The position numbers were made by a program, and so were the translations under genes. Below, piece by piece: positions 1 through 12,877 of a DNA stretch of 57,730 nt. The DNA is from Planctomycetaceae bacterium (GTDB lineage: Bacteria; Planctomycetota; Planctomycetia; Pirellulales; Pirellulaceae). Numbering within the stretch: position 1 is the first letter of the stretch; each line of letters begins with the position of its first letter. Below the pieces are notes generated by a model, which ran no database searches, was not told the DNA's origin, and saw only the letters and a list, made by a program, of their open reading frames with translations. The DNA lies in assembly GCA_007127095.1 (NCBI GenBank), contig SKZY01000109.1, positions 1-57,730 on the forward strand, read 5' to 3'.

Positions 1-23
1 AGTGCATTTCGTCGCTTCGCGAC

Positions 24-2681
24 TTAGCGGTCCCAGACTGGCGGCAGCGATTGGGACGATTCGCCGTAGGTTTGCGAGACGAGAAACCCGCTGGCCTGCG
101 ACACGTAGAAGATCCGGCCGTTGGAGACGACCGCGCCGAGGCATTCTCGGGAATCGATCGCCGGGCCGGTGGAGACGAGTTTGCCGTCCTGAGACAGGTC
201 GATCATGTCCATGTTGGCGCCCAACACGTAGGGTTCGGAGAGCGTGAAGCGGCAACAGGCGTAGTTGTGGCCGACGGTGCCGATCACCTTTCCGGATTCG
301 CGGTCGAAGACATTTCCGCGGCCTCGCAGGGCGTTGGAAAAGATGAATCGGGGTCCGACCGTGACGACGTTGAGCGCTGAGGTCACCGGGTCGGAGCGCC
401 AAACCAGCGATCCGTCGGCGGCATCGAGGCACCAGACATAGCGATCGTCGGTCCCTTCTTCCGCCCGGTTGTAGCCGCCGATGTAAAGTTTGCCGTCACG
501 AGCGCTGAGTGTGCATTTGGCGGTCACGTAGTAATCGGTCGTCAACCAGACCACCTCGCCGGTCTGCGGTTCGAGACAAGCGGTCAGGCCGTTGTTTTCC
601 ACCGGCAAGCCACGACGTTGACGAAGGCTGGCGGAGTAGCCGAAGAAGGTCGAATAAAACAGCTTGCCGTCGAGCAAGCAGATCCCGCAATCGTTGCCTC
701 CGCGACCGTATTCTGAGAAGTCACGTTTCCAGAGGACTTCGCCGGTCTCGAGGTCCCAACCCCAGACGAGCGGGCGGTTGTCTTTCGGGTAATAGGGATT
801 GTCGTTGGAATAGATCCAGCTCATCACCTCCCGGCCGTCTTCGCTCGGTACCGGATCGCCCTTGAACGTGAACGGCTTTTCGGTCCCTTGAGCGGCGTAT
901 TCGCCTGACCCCGAGGCGTAGATCGCGACATTTCCCGAGACGAGTGGCGGAAATTGACGACTCCAACTCGGTGATCCGGTAAACGGGGTTTCCCACAACA
1001 GTTCGCCGGTGGCGGCATCGAGGCAACGCATCCGCGACCGCTTGATCCCGGCTTGGGGGACCAGCAGTTTCCCGTCGTGATAGAGCGGTGAGGTGAACGA
1101 CAGGTAGACGTCGGGCCAATAACGCCGCCACAACTGACGCCCGCTATCCTGTTCGTAGGCGATCACCTGGCCTTCGGCGGTGTGGACATAGAGGCGCCCG
1201 CCGCCACAGACCGGCAGGTGTTTGATCGTCCCTTCGAGTCGGCGGGCCCAACGCATGCGGAGCGGCGCCGCGAGACCTTGGTCGTTGGCGTTGGTGCCGC
1301 TGAAGTCGCCGTAATTGGTGTACCAATCGAATTCGGGAGCGGCCAAGGGACCGGTCAGCGGGCTGCGGATCTTCCAAACCTGCAAATCGTCCGCTGGCGG
1401 TTCGGCATCGCCGCCGGGGGCAAAGACATAGAGGTAACCGTCCTCACTGGCGACGTAGACCTGGCCGTCGGCGATCGCCAGTGGGGCCGTAATCGGTGCC
1501 CCGAATCCGGTTGTCAATCGCCGCGGTTCACCACCGGCTAACGGGACGATGATCAGATCGCCAGTCAGATCGCCGTAGATGACATGCTCACGCGTCACGA
1601 TCGGAGGGCAGATCGCTGCCGATTCGCAGAGCAGTTCGGGCTCGTCGCGACCGGCGGAGTGGCGGCAGAGCCCGAGGCCTTGTTCGGGACGGACGCGATA
1701 GACGTCGTCGCCACGGATGCTGACCGGGGCAAACCCGAGCAAGCCGGGAAGGTGAATCGCCGTTTCGGTACCGGCCACGAACGACGTCTCGACGCCGTCG
1801 TCGGTCAACTTGAGTACTTCGACCCGGCCGGCGTTGTCGCGGCGGTGCCATTGGACATAAACATTGCCCGCCGCATCGGCGCTTTGGCCGAACGTCGCGG
1901 GATACTCGGAACCGGCGTAGGCGGGGATCTCGCCGACCGCACGCAGCGTGGCGGTATCGCCGGCGTCGTCGAGAAACACGGTCCGCCCGCCGGCGGGCAT
2001 GACGACGGTCTTGCCGACCAAGCTGATGTCTCGCGAGCAGACGAAATGGTCTTTCCAGGTGACGCGGTCCTCGCAGTGCTCGAGCCAATCGGCGCCGCTC
2101 CAACGATCGCCTGAAAAGCCGATCACTTCGCGGACGAAGTCCCACGTCCATACGACCTGACCGGCGGGTTCAACCGCGTAGACCTGGGCTCCGAGCGTAG
2201 CGAAATAGACCCGTCCGTCACCGACCACCGGAGCCGAAAAGATCGGCTCGCCACATTCGATCTGAGCGACCACATCGCCATCGAGTCGCGCCAACACGTA
2301 ATAATCGCCCGCCATCGTGCCGACGTGCAGGTAGTCACCGATCAGTGCCGGAGCGGCGACGTTGTTGCAGTTACCCGGACCACCGGCGGTGGCGAAGGTC
2401 CACACCGTTTGATGAGTTTGGCGGTCGATCGCGTGAACGATGCCGCTGCCGTCGACGACATAAACATGACGATCGTCGACGACCGGAGCGGCATAGATCG
2501 CATCCGAACAGGCGACGGCGGCGACCAAACCGAGCGACGGTTCGAGCGAAACGGTGGCAGCGTTACCCGATCGTACCGCATCGCCCTGCAATTGTGGCCA
2601 GGTGTCACCGCGAACCGGGACGAATGACATCGTGACAATGGCCAGCGCCAAGGCTGTGGTCAGTCGAGGGCGATGTAGCAC
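24..2681 (-). CDS. Secreted PQQ-like beta-propeller repeat protein
   Basis: This 885-residue protein starts with a signal peptide (about residues 1-25) and should be exported. The rest is two stretches of WD/PQQ-like propeller blades, about 27-430 and 440-885. The blades repeat the pattern of a short strand, G-x-(V/L)-Y-(V/A), then a D/E-x-x-T/S-G-x-x-x-W turn (for example YEQDSGRQLWRR and DAATGELLWETPF). This pattern is typical of BamB-like and quinoprotein dehydrogenase-like propellers. No catalytic residues of a true alcohol dehydrogenase were recognised, so a scaffold or binding role is more likely than an enzyme. It is the last gene of a minus-strand run with a DUF1501 protein and a cytochrome/DUF1549/DUF1553 protein, a common planctomycete arrangement. 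Its substrate cannot be told from sequence. Confidence 0.85.
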   Translation of the reverse strand: MLHRPRLTTALALAIVTMSFVPVRGDTWPQLQGDAVRSGNAATVSLEPSLGLVAAVACSDAIYAAPVVDDRHVYVVDGSGIVHAIDRQTHQTVWTFATAGGPGNCNNVAAPALIGDYLHVGTMAGDYYVLARLDGDVVAQIECGEPIFSAPVVGDGRVYFATLGAQVYAVEPAGQVVWTWDFVREVIGFSGDRWSGADWLEHCEDRVTWKDHFVCSRDISLVGKTVVMPAGGRTVFLDDAGDTATLRAVGEIPAYAGSEYPATFGQSADAAGNVYVQWHRRDNAGRVEVLKLTDDGVETSFVAGTETAIHLPGLLGFAPVSIRGDDVYRVRPEQGLGLCRHSAGRDEPELLCESAAICPPIVTREHVIYGDLTGDLIIVPLAGGEPRRLTTGFGAPITAPLAIADGQVYVASEDGYLYVFAPGGDAEPPADDLQVWKIRSPLTGPLAAPEFDWYTNYGDFSGTNANDQGLAAPLRMRWARRLEGTIKHLPVCGGGRLYVHTAEGQVIAYEQDSGRQLWRRYWPDVYLSFTSPLYHDGKLLVPQAGIKRSRMRCLDAATGELLWETPFTGSPSWSRQFPPLVSGNVAIYASGSGEYAAQGTEKPFTFKGDPVPSEDGREVMSWIYSNDNPYYPKDNRPLVWGWDLETGEVLWKRDFSEYGRGGNDCGICLLDGKLFYSTFFGYSASLRQRRGLPVENNGLTACLEPQTGEVVWLTTDYYVTAKCTLSARDGKLYIGGYNRAEEGTDDRYVWCLDAADGSLVWRSDPVTSALNVVTVGPRFIFSNALRGRGNVFDRESGKVIGTVGHNYACCRFTLSEPYVLGANMDMIDLSQDGKLVSTGPAIDSRECLGAVVSNGRIFYVSQASGFLVSQTYGESSQSLPPVWDR

Positions 2682-2754
2682 GGTGAACTCCGGGTTGGAC
2701 AGGGTTGGGCAGGGCAGGGCAGGTGAGGAATGGGCAGGTGAGGAAACGTGCCGA

Positions 2755-4236
2755 TCAGCTGATCAGATCCTGGACGACGTGACCGTGAACATCGGTCAAG
2801 CGGTAATCACGGCCTTGGAACCGATGGGTCAGGCGGGTGTGATCCATCCCCAAGGCGTGCAGGATCGTCGCTTGCAGGTCATGGATATGGACGGGGTCGC
2901 TGGCGACGGAGAAACCGAGTTCGTCCGATTCGCCATAGCTGTATCCGCCTTTCATCCCGCCGCCGGCCATCCACATCGAAAAGCAATCGGGGTAATGATC
3001 GCGTCCCAGGATATCGCCTTTGGCGGTCCGTCCTTCGCGGAACGGGGTTCTGCCGAACTCACCGCCGCAGACGATCAGCGTCTCGTCGAGTAAGCCGCGT
3101 TGTTTCAGGTCCTTGATCAGGGCGGCGATCGGTCGATCCATCGTGGCGCACTTTTTGGTCAACCCGTCGCGGATGTCCTCGTTCGGACCGGTGCCATGGA
3201 AGTCCCAGCCCCAGTCGAACAGTTGGACGAAGCGGACACCCTGTTCGACCAAGCGGCGGGCGAGCAGGCAGTTGTTGGCGAAAGTCGCTTCGCCCGGCTT
3301 GGCGCCGTACTCCTCGATCGTGGTCGACGTTTCGCGGCTGATATCCATCACCTCGGGGACCGCGGTCTGCATCCGATAGGCCAATTCGTACTGGGCGATG
3401 CGAGTCAACGTTTCGGGGTGACCGAGTTCGGCGGCTTGGACGGCATTGAGATCACTGAGGGCATCGAGCGTCCGTCGCCGCAGGCCCCGCGACATACCTG
3501 GCGGATCCGAAGCGTAGAGCACCGGGTCGCCCTTGGAACGACATTGAACGCCTTGAAACACCGACGGCAGGAAGCCGCTGCCGAACGAATTTTTGCCGCC
3601 ATTGGGCTGGACGCCACTGGAGATCAAAACGACGAATCCGGGCAGATTGTCGCTTTCTGATCCCAGGCCGTAGGTGACCCAAGAGCCCATCGAGGGCCTG
3701 CCCGATTGCGGCGATCCGGTCAACAGCAACAACTCCGCCGGGGCGTGGTTGAATTGATCGGTGGTCATTGAACGGATCATGCAGAGGTCGTCAGCGACAT
3801 CGTGCAGGTGGGGGATCGCGTCGGAGAGCCACATCCCGCCTTCGCCACAACGTTTGAACTCACGCCGGGTCCCGAGCAGCGTGGGGGTCCCGGTGGTGAA
3901 CGCGAATCGTTTGCCTTTTAGGAACGATTCGGGGCAATCTTGACCATCGAGTTCGACCAGTTTGGGCTTGTAATCGTAGAGGTCGAGATGCGGTGGCGAC
4001 CCGGTCAGGTGGAGGTAGATGACGCGTTTGGCGCGGGGTGCGAAATGGGAAGGTCGGATCGCCAGTGGGTTTTCGACGCCCGGTTGATCGATGGCTGGGC
4101 TCGCCGCCGCCACGTCGTCACCGAGCAACCCGGCCAGGGCGACACCACCGATCCCCAAGCCCGATTGGCCGAGGAAGTGTCGGCGGGTCTGCAGGTGGAC
4201 GTTTTCGGCGAGCGGGTTGAGTGAGAGAGGTTTCAT
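2755..4236 (-). CDS. DUF1501 domain-containing protein
   Basis: This is a 493-residue DUF1501 protein, a family related to the alkaline phosphatase/sulfatase fold and greatly expanded in planctomycetes. A twin-arginine-like export signal (TRRHFLGQSG, about residues 17-26, followed by a hydrophobic stretch) suggests Tat export. Family landmarks are the HLTGSPPHLDLYDYKP segment, the MIRSMTTDQFNH segment and the C-terminal EFGRTPF and GRDHYPDCFSMWMAGGGMKGG segments. It lies 34 bp downstream of the cytochrome/DUF1553 gene and 73 bp upstream of the propeller gene, so the three are probably co-transcribed. DUF1501 and DUF1549/DUF1553 genes are usually paired in this phylum. Biochemical activity of the family is not established. 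Confidence 0.92.
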   Translation of the reverse strand: MKPLSLNPLAENVHLQTRRHFLGQSGLGIGGVALAGLLGDDVAAASPAIDQPGVENPLAIRPSHFAPRAKRVIYLHLTGSPPHLDLYDYKPKLVELDGQDCPESFLKGKRFAFTTGTPTLLGTRREFKRCGEGGMWLSDAIPHLHDVADDLCMIRSMTTDQFNHAPAELLLLTGSPQSGRPSMGSWVTYGLGSESDNLPGFVVLISSGVQPNGGKNSFGSGFLPSVFQGVQCRSKGDPVLYASDPPGMSRGLRRRTLDALSDLNAVQAAELGHPETLTRIAQYELAYRMQTAVPEVMDISRETSTTIEEYGAKPGEATFANNCLLARRLVEQGVRFVQLFDWGWDFHGTGPNEDIRDGLTKKCATMDRPIAALIKDLKQRGLLDETLIVCGGEFGRTPFREGRTAKGDILGRDHYPDCFSMWMAGGGMKGGYSYGESDELGFSVASDPVHIHDLQATILHALGMDHTRLTHRFQGRDYRLTDVHGHVVQDLIS

Positions 4237-4270
4237 CGGACTGATTGCGGCAAGGTTAGAGGGGGCGGGG

Positions 4271-7200
4271 TCAGCGGCGCATCAGGGTTTCGTCGAGGTT
4301 TAACAGTACGTTGGCGACCGCGGTCCAGGTCGCCAGATCGATCACGTCGATACCGGCCGGCGGCGGACCGAGTGGGTCGGTCGCCAGCTTCTCGGCTTCC
4401 TCGGGGTCGCAGGCGAGGACTTCGGCGGCACGGTCGTGGAGTTCCAGCAACCGCTGGAGTTCGCTTTCGTCGGGGAAGCGGGCCAGGCAGAGTCGGAAGC
4501 CGTGGACGATGGCGGCATGTCGATCGTCTCCGGCCGCGGCGATCATTCGGCGGGCCAGCCCTTGAGCCGCTTCGACGAAGACCGGGTCATTGAGCGTAAC
4601 CAAAGCCTGGAGCGGCGTATTGGATCGCCCTCGCCGCAGTGTGCAGACTTCTCGGTTGGGAGCGTCGAAGGTGGCCATCGATGGATATGGGTTCGACCGC
4701 CGCCACATCGTGTAGAGTCCTCGCCGGTATCGGTCGGCGCCCTCACTGGTCTTCCAATCGATCCCGCTGCCGAAGGCGGCGTTGAGTCCGATCGACGGTT
4801 GGGGCGGGTTGACCGGGCTGCCGTGCATCCGGCCGCTTAATAACCCCGCGACGGCCAACGCTTGGTCGCGAATCGTCTCCGCGGCGATCCGAAATCGTGG
4901 GCCGCGGGCGAGCAGCCGGTTTTCCGGGTCGCGTTCGTACGATTCGGGATCGATTCGCGACGATTGCCGATAGCTGGCCGACATCACCAGCATCTTGACG
5001 AACGCCTTGGTATCCCAGTCGAGTCGTCGCAGCTCGGTCGCGAGCCAATCGAGCAATTCGGGGTGTGACGGCATTTCACCCTGCGCCCCAAAATCTTCGC
5101 TGGTCGCCACCAACCCGGTGCCGAACAGTTTTTCCCAGTAGCGGTTGGCGATCACGCGAGCGGTCAAGGGGTTGGCATCGTCGACCAGCCAATTGGCGAG
5201 AGCCAGCCGGTCGGCGGGCCGATCGGACGGCAACGGGTGAAAGGCGGCCGGCGTACCGGGATCGACCTGATCGCCGAGACTCATGAAGTTGCCGCGGTGC
5301 TGCAACCGTGTGACTCGTCGTTGGTCGCCCGACAATTCGCTCATCACCGGCACCGTCACCGGCTTGATCGCCGCCAACCGTTGCTCGAGTTGAGCCACTT
5401 CGCGGCGGATCGGTTCGAGCAGCGGAGCGATGCCGCGGTAGTAATCGCCGAGTCGAGTGACCTGCGACTCGGTCCGATCGGCCTGGGCAGTCACCAAAGC
5501 CGAAACGACATCGGGTGGCGTTTCGGCCCAGGTTTGGGCCCGGGCGTCGTCGGTCAGCGAGAGTTGAAAGCGGCCGAGCGTATGCTGGGCGTGACGTGAT
5601 TTCTGTTCGATCGTGACCGTCAATTCGCCGCCGGGAGGAAACTCGACGGGCTCGTCGGTCAGCAAAACCAATTGATGCGGTTTACCGGTCGCACCGCCGA
5701 CGGCCCAGCCCTGCGTTTTGGGATCGGGGTTATCGAGGACCGTCGTCGGTTGGAAGCCAGCTTGAGAATAGTCGGCCACGGCATCGACGAAACGGATCGA
5801 CCGCGGGCCGCCCGGCGAGAGTTCGATGCTGGGGTTTGGCGGCTCCGCAATTTCCTGCTGCCAAACCGGTTCGCGATCGTCATCGAGCAGGGTGATGCGA
5901 GCGTTACGAAGCCGCTTGACAGTCCCGGCGTCGGTGCGATTCCAGATCACCAACCGGTCGACCGGCTGTTCGCTGAGCAGATCAAGTTCCCACCACGGAT
6001 CGTCAGAAACCTCGGTGTGGGTGGTCGATTTGGCATCGGCGTAACGGCCGTCGCGGTTGCCATCGATCGCCAGCCGAGCGGGGCCTTCGTAGGCGGTCGA
6101 ACTCTGTGACGCCTCGCCGGCCAGCGCGACGTTGGTTTCGCCGACGAAGACTTCGACCTCGGCCAACGACAAGATCTGTTGTCGGCCGGGGATTTCAATA
6201 CGGACATAGCGGGCATTCGGCGGCGCCGCATCGGGCGGTGTCCAGACCGAGGCGACCGATGTGATCACGAAGTTTCCGCCGGCATGCCCGGGGCCGTGAT
6301 TGGGGAGCGAATCCGCGGTCAATGCTTCGAGCCGCAACGCCCGCAATCGGATCGGGGCATCGCCCAGCGGTAATGTCAGGCGGTAGGTATCGGTCGCCGG
6401 GCCGGCGGCGGCGGTGACGATCGGCCCGTCGATGGCGAGTTCAGCGGACTGGAGCGATTCCGCTGCGGTCGGCTCGAGTGTTTCCCAGGTCAGATCGCGG
6501 GGGAAAGCGGCTTCCCAGGCTTCCTGGGCTGCGGCCAATTCGGGGGTTGGCGTCGTTAAGATCGGTTCCAGTCGCTCGAGTTCGGCTGATAATTCGTCAC
6601 GTCGTCGCTGTTGGTCGGCGGTGTAGACCGCGTGGAGTGGCGATTCGTCTCGGCGATCGGCATCCGCGGTATTGTTCAGGATCGCGAAGACACGGAAATA
6701 TTCCTCTTGCGTGATCGGATCGTATTTGTGGGTGTGACATTGAGCACACGCCATCGTGGTGCCCATCCAGACAGCCAGCGTGGTGTTGACTCGGTCGACG
6801 ACCGCAGCGTTGCGAAACTCTTCGTCGTCGGTTCCGCCTTCGTTGTTGGTCAAGGTATTGCGATGGAAGGCGGTGGCGATCAATTGTTCGTCGTCTGGAT
6901 CGGGCAACAGGTCGCCGGCGATCTGTTCGATCGTAAAGCGGTCAAACGGCTTGTTCGAATTGATCGCATCGATCACGTAATCGCGGTAGAGCCAGATCGT
7001 TCTTGCCGGGTCGTCGGCGTAGCCCGCCGAATCGGCATAGCGAGCTAGGTCGAGCCACATCCGGGCCCAATGTTCTCCATAGGCATTGCGGCTGAGCAGT
7101 TCATCGACCAACTTTTCGTAGGCCGCCGGATCGGGATCGTTCACAAATGAATCGACCTCGCTCAGGCTGGGTGGCAAACCGATCAAGTCGAGGTGCAGTC

Positions 7201-7741
7201 GTCGGATCAACGCGTAGCGATCAGCCGGTTCATTGACCGTCAGTTGTTCGCGGTCCAAGCGGGCGAGGATGAAGTGATCGATCGGGTTGAGCGGCCAAGT
7301 CGGGTCGCTGACCGTCGGCAGATCGGGCCGCTGCGGCGGGACATAGCTCCAGTGGGCGTCGTAATTCGCCCCGGCGTCGATCCATTGCCGGATCAACTCG
7401 ACCTCTGCCTCGGTCAACCTGCGACCGGTTCCCGGCGGCGGCATCGCCTCGTATTCATCGGTCGACGTGATCCGGTCCACCAGCACGCTGGCGGTCGCGT
7501 CGCCGGGCACGATTGCTTGATAACCGCCGAGATCGTCGACCGCTCCGTCCGCGGTATCGAGTCGTAATCCATCGATCCCGCCCTGGCGTTCGTCTGCGTC
7601 AGGCCCATGGCAGAAATAGCACTGATTCGACAGGATCGGTTTGATGTCGCGATTGAAATCGACCTCTGCCGCGACGACGCCGGTGCGACTCGAAACGCCG
7701 GCGATCAAAAGGAATAAGACGGTCAGGCGGTTGGCGAACAT
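4271..7741 (-). CDS. Planctomycete cytochrome c, DUF1549, discoidin-like, DUF1553 protein
   Basis: This is a 1156-residue exported protein when started at 7741. The frame stays open to 7780, but the signal peptide begins at the 7741 methionine. After the signal peptide comes a planctomycete cytochrome c domain with one heme motif (NQCYFCHG) and a distal MPPPG that may supply the Met ligand. A DUF1549 domain follows, containing [17 protein letters not shown]. The middle (about 490-700) looks like a galactose-binding F5/8 type C domain, with [10 protein letters not shown] and [18 protein letters not shown]. The C-terminal third is DUF1553 ([24 protein letters not shown]). Such proteins are thought to be surface or periplasmic redox-linked proteins of polysaccharide breakdown. 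The discoidin-like domain suggests glycan binding, but this is inferred. Confidence 0.93.
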   Translation of the reverse strand: MFANRLTVLFLLIAGVSSRTGVVAAEVDFNRDIKPILSNQCYFCHGPDADERQGGIDGLRLDTADGAVDDLGGYQAIVPGDATASVLVDRITSTDEYEAMPPPGTGRRLTEAEVELIRQWIDAGANYDAHWSYVPPQRPDLPTVSDPTWPLNPIDHFILARLDREQLTVNEPADRYALIRRLHLDLIGLPPSLSEVDSFVNDPDPAAYEKLVDELLSRNAYGEHWARMWLDLARYADSAGYADDPARTIWLYRDYVIDAINSNKPFDRFTIEQIAGDLLPDPDDEQLIATAFHRNTLTNNEGGTDDEEFRNAAVVDRVNTTLAVWMGTTMACAQCHTHKYDPITQEEYFRVFAILNNTADADRRDESPLHAVYTADQQRRRDELSAELERLEPILTTPTPELAAAQEAWEAAFPRDLTWETLEPTAAESLQSAELAIDGPIVTAAAGPATDTYRLTLPLGDAPIRLRALRLEALTADSLPNHGPGHAGGNFVITSVASVWTPPDAAPPNARYVRIEIPGRQQILSLAEVEVFVGETNVALAGEASQSSTAYEGPARLAIDGNRDGRYADAKSTTHTEVSDDPWWELDLLSEQPVDRLVIWNRTDAGTVKRLRNARITLLDDDREPVWQQEIAEPPNPSIELSPGGPRSIRFVDAVADYSQAGFQPTTVLDNPDPKTQGWAVGGATGKPHQLVLLTDEPVEFPPGGELTVTIEQKSRHAQHTLGRFQLSLTDDARAQTWAETPPDVVSALVTAQADRTESQVTRLGDYYRGIAPLLEPIRREVAQLEQRLAAIKPVTVPVMSELSGDQRRVTRLQHRGNFMSLGDQVDPGTPAAFHPLPSDRPADRLALANWLVDDANPLTARVIANRYWEKLFGTGLVATSEDFGAQGEMPSHPELLDWLATELRRLDWDTKAFVKMLVMSASYRQSSRIDPESYERDPENRLLARGPRFRIAAETIRDQALAVAGLLSGRMHGSPVNPPQPSIGLNAAFGSGIDWKTSEGADRYRRGLYTMWRRSNPYPSMATFDAPNREVCTLRRGRSNTPLQALVTLNDPVFVEAAQGLARRMIAAAGDDRHAAIVHGFRLCLARFPDESELQRLLELHDRAAEVLACDPEEAEKLATDPLGPPPAGIDVIDLATWTAVANVLLNLDETLMRR

Positions 7742-7784
7742 ACTCGGGTGGGACCTGTCGGGGCGGGCGAGCGTCAGCAAGGGC

Positions 7785-7812
7785 GGAAAAAAGGTGCAGG
7801 TGCCTTTTTTCC
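7785..7812. terminator. Perfect inverted repeat, possible terminator
   Basis: GGAAAAAAGG (7785-7794) and CCTTTTTTCC (7803-7812) form a perfect 10-bp stem with an 8-nt loop. The repeat lies between the 3' end of the DUF1080 lipoprotein gene and the start of the next minus-strand gene. On either strand the stem is followed by pyrimidines, so it could terminate transcription in both directions. A dispersed repeat is the alternative. Confidence 0.45.
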
Positions 7813-7923
7813 CCGGGTCCTCCGATTGTATCAGAAAAGCCGACGCAGCCTCAAAAATCAGTCTGTCCGCTAGGGGTTAGCAGGCCTCGCTCAAGCTTCG
7901 GGTTGGGGAGCCACGTCGAGCGA

Positions 7924-9273
7924 TCAGGGAGTCGTTCGGCTCAGTGGAACGACATCGATCCGCTTGAAGACCAGGTCGGTGGTCGGGTCGTGGGCTTGGA
8001 TCATCAGTGTCCCCGCTTCCAATCTCAGGCCGCGTCGCGGATTCGGGTCGGGGGCTCGGGTGTCGACCCAATCGGTGACTTGCAACCCGTTCACCCAAGC
8101 TGCGATTCGTGGCCCGTTGGCGATCAGCATCATCGTGAACCACTCGCCGTCTTCGGCGGCGACGATCCGGGCATCGTGGCGACGGAAGATCCCACCGGTA
8201 CCACAATCGGCTGGGAGCAGCGGGTCGCCGTCGATCGTTTCGTGGTTGATTTGGCACTCGTAGCCGTTCATTGTTTCGCCGGGGATGCAGCGGAAAAAGA
8301 TCCCTGAATTGAGGCGGTCTGAGGCGGTTTTGGCTTCGGCCAACAGGACGAAGTCGTCGAATGATTCGGTCGATTCGAGCTGGCCGCGACCGCCGGTCAC
8401 CCGCAGCAGGCCCTCCTCGGTGATCTGAAAGTCGCCATCCATTTCGGGATACCGCTTCCAAAGATCCAAGTCGTCGTTAATCAGCTGTCGCATCCCGAGC
8501 GGGCGGACGCGGACGTCACGAAACGCGACCGGTCCCTGGTTGTGCTGCAGCCCGATCCGGCCTGGCCCGAGCGGTTGCGGATCGACGAACTCGGAGAACC
8601 GCTGGCCATCGATATCGACCGTCAAGGTATCGCCGACCATCCGCATCTCGATCAGGTGCCAAGCCGATTCGTCGAGTTCGAGCGGCAGCGGCGACCGAAC
8701 TCGGCCGACGATGCTGCCGGTCGGGAACGGATTATCGGGCGGGGCGATGTTGACTTCGTAGCAATCACTGGCCGGGTCTTGAGGGTGCGTGGGCGTGCGC
8801 AGAAAGATACCGCTGTTGGTTGTTGCGGATGTGCGAAACTCCATCCGCAACTCGAAATCCTGCCAGGGGACCGACGTATTGAGCAATCCGATTTCGCCCT
8901 CGTCGACGACGATCGCTCCTTCTTCGACTCGCCAATTGGCGTCTCCGGCGATCTCCCAGCCGAAAAGACTTTGGCCGTCAAACAGCCGCACCCATCCCTG
9001 ACGCGAATCGGCGATCGGCAGTCGGGCCGCCAGCAACCGCTGGGCGTCGATCGGCGCGGCATCGCCGGTCGCTGCTGAATCGCCGGCGGCCCGGTTTGGG
9101 TCGGCGGTAGACGGTGAGAGTTCCGCGTCAGCAGCTGGCGCATCGGTGGCGGCCGGTGGTGTCGGTTCGGAACGCGAGCAACCGAGCGGTAGCGTTGCCA
9201 GTGACAGCAAACCGACCGCCAGCGACGACCGCCGAGCGAACCTCCAAAGCTTGGCAAAAAAATAACGGTTCAC
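7924..9273 (-). CDS. Lipoprotein with two tandem DUF1080 domains
   Basis: This is a 449-residue protein. A positively charged N-terminus, a hydrophobic segment and a lipobox ending LPLGC (Cys about residue 32) indicate a lipoprotein. A low-complexity Ala/Ser/Pro/Thr linker runs to about residue 80. Two DUF1080 (3-keto-disaccharide hydrolase-like, concanavalin-type) domains follow, about 90-265 and 268-449. Each carries the SGIF core (NSGIFLRTP and NSGIFFRCIPG) and a terminal FRDV or FKRIDVVPL strand. DUF1080 proteins cleave or bind modified glycans in characterised cases. The gene is first in the minus-strand run, about 180 bp ahead of the cytochrome/DUF1553 gene, with a hairpin between them. 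Confidence 0.9.
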   Translation of the reverse strand: MNRYFFAKLWRFARRSSLAVGLLSLATLPLGCSRSEPTPPAATDAPAADAELSPSTADPNRAAGDSAATGDAAPIDAQRLLAARLPIADSRQGWVRLFDGQSLFGWEIAGDANWRVEEGAIVVDEGEIGLLNTSVPWQDFELRMEFRTSATTNSGIFLRTPTHPQDPASDCYEVNIAPPDNPFPTGSIVGRVRSPLPLELDESAWHLIEMRMVGDTLTVDIDGQRFSEFVDPQPLGPGRIGLQHNQGPVAFRDVRVRPLGMRQLINDDLDLWKRYPEMDGDFQITEEGLLRVTGGRGQLESTESFDDFVLLAEAKTASDRLNSGIFFRCIPGETMNGYECQINHETIDGDPLLPADCGTGGIFRRHDARIVAAEDGEWFTMMLIANGPRIAAWVNGLQVTDWVDTRAPDPNPRRGLRLEAGTLMIQAHDPTTDLVFKRIDVVPLSRTTP

Positions 9274-9357
9274 GACGCGAAGACTCCGAGAGGGGACACT
9301 TTGACCTTCCGCAAGATCTTGAAGAACGGATCGCGGACGTATCCCAGCCTAACTGAG

Positions 9358-9840
9358 TCACTGCGAGGGTGACAGTTGCGCCGAAGCCGAGCCTTCACCG
9401 GGCAGCAGCGGAACGACGATCACGTGTCGCCGTCGCTCGAGCTGATTCCAGGAGGTCAATTCGAGTCGCTGTTCTTGGGCCAAACTTTCCCGCTCGATCA
9501 ATTCCGGGTCGTGCTGCGTCCAGGTTTCTCGCCGGTTGGTCGCCGTCACTTCTCGCAGCACCCCGTCGTCATGCCAGCGGACGATCCAATGGCCGCTGCG
9601 ATGAGCCCGCCTCGGCAATTGGTTATCGGCTTTGATCAACCGCCAAGCCCGAACGTCGAAGCGTCGTTTTTGACGACTCCAATCGTAGAAGATCAGCTGG
9701 TCGAAGACATGCCGCCCATGGGCGTCGTGATAATGATTGACCTCGATCAGGTCGACGTGATCTCTCAATACCGAATCGTTCGGCACCGGAACGACACCAC
9801 CGATCAAGATCGCCATCCATACAACCCAACTCATCGGCAT
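9358..9840 (-). CDS. Small secreted hypothetical protein
   Basis: This is a 160-residue protein I cannot assign to a family. A short hydrophobic N-terminus (about residues 1-18) looks like a signal peptide. The mature part is rich in His, Arg, Trp and Asp, with segments such as IEVNHYHDAHGRHVFDQLIF and IVRWHDDGVLREVT. They suggest a compact beta-rich domain. Its start is 84 bp upstream of the DUF1080 lipoprotein gene on the same strand, so co-transcription is possible. Codon use matches its neighbours, which argues that it is real. Confidence 0.65.
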   Translation of the reverse strand: MPMSWVVWMAILIGGVVPVPNDSVLRDHVDLIEVNHYHDAHGRHVFDQLIFYDWSRQKRRFDVRAWRLIKADNQLPRRAHRSGHWIVRWHDDGVLREVTATNRRETWTQHDPELIERESLAQEQRLELTSWNQLERRRHVIVVPLLPGEGSASAQLSPSQ

Positions 9841-10348
9841 CCCCCCTTGTGAAAAGGAACTCGACCGCGGCGCCGCCGAGGATCAACCCGAATTCGACTG
9901 GCCGGGAGACGCGTCAGGACGTTTGACCGCGACGCGAGCCCGGCAGGAACCACCGGTGGCAAGAGGAGCGAAGGAGGTGCCGAAGTCGGGGCATGGGGTA
10001 GTAGCGGTGCTTCGTCGGTCCGCAGGGTTGAGTAGCGTGGCTAGGGACGCCATTAAAGTCGCGGCTGCCGTGAGGGGCGGTGCAGGCGATCGTTTTTTAG
10101 GCAGTTGGTGCTCAGCGGTTGGGCAGGGCAGGGCAGTGGGCAGTGGGCAGTGAGGGAGTGAGGGAGTGAGGGATTGGGGATTGGGGATTGGGGATTGGGG
10201 AGCGGGGAGTGGGGAGTGGGGCGGTGAGGGGGTGTTGTTCGGTGGCTGGCGATACGCGCCGGATTCGGCGTGACGTATCTTGGGATGACTGCGGTGAAGG
10301 AACCGCCGCAGTCACGCCCCGCTCCTTCTGGTCCGAGAGTCTTGCATC
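9841..10348. other. Gene-free gap upstream of ppk1
   Basis: This 508-bp stretch has no convincing gene. The short open frames in it lack family similarity and overlap simple repeats. It contains the G-rich tandem repeats at 10121-10231. No clear promoter for ppk1 was recognised. Confidence 0.7.
10121..10231 (+). repeat. G-rich simple tandem repeats
   Basis: Short G-rich units follow one another: GGGCA (10121-10135), GGGCAGT, GAGGGAGT, then four copies of the 7-mer GGGGATT from about 10171, then GGGGAGT-like units. All G runs are on the plus strand. The tract could form G-quadruplexes and may vary in length between strains. It includes two overlapping GGGCAGGG octamers (10121 and 10126). Confidence 0.85.
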
Positions 10349-12667
<2,319 letters not shown>

Positions 12668-12742
12668 CGATCGAAGCTCATTCGCCCCGAAGTCTTACGG
12701 AAGCCTTGCTCACGCTGCAACTATCAGTAGCAGAAGGATTTA

Positions 12743-12770
12743 ACCCTCCCAAGGAAGGGTGTCTTTTGTT
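12743..12770 (+). terminator. Possible terminator after ppk1
   Basis: ACCCTCCC (12743-12750) can pair with GGAAGGGT (12753-12760), with one mismatch and a small loop. The stem is followed by a T-rich tract (GTCTTTTGTTTTG). It sits 75 bp after the ppk1 stop codon, as expected of an intrinsic terminator. The loop is very tight, so only the outer pairs may form. Confidence 0.4.
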
Positions 12771-12877
12771 TTGTTGGCGTTGACTTGGCTTGTGTAGATA
12801 CCAATCACCAAGGGGGGGCTTTGGTTCGGCTGGCGTTGGTACGACTTGGGTGGATGCCAGCGCTAGCGTGGGGCTGA

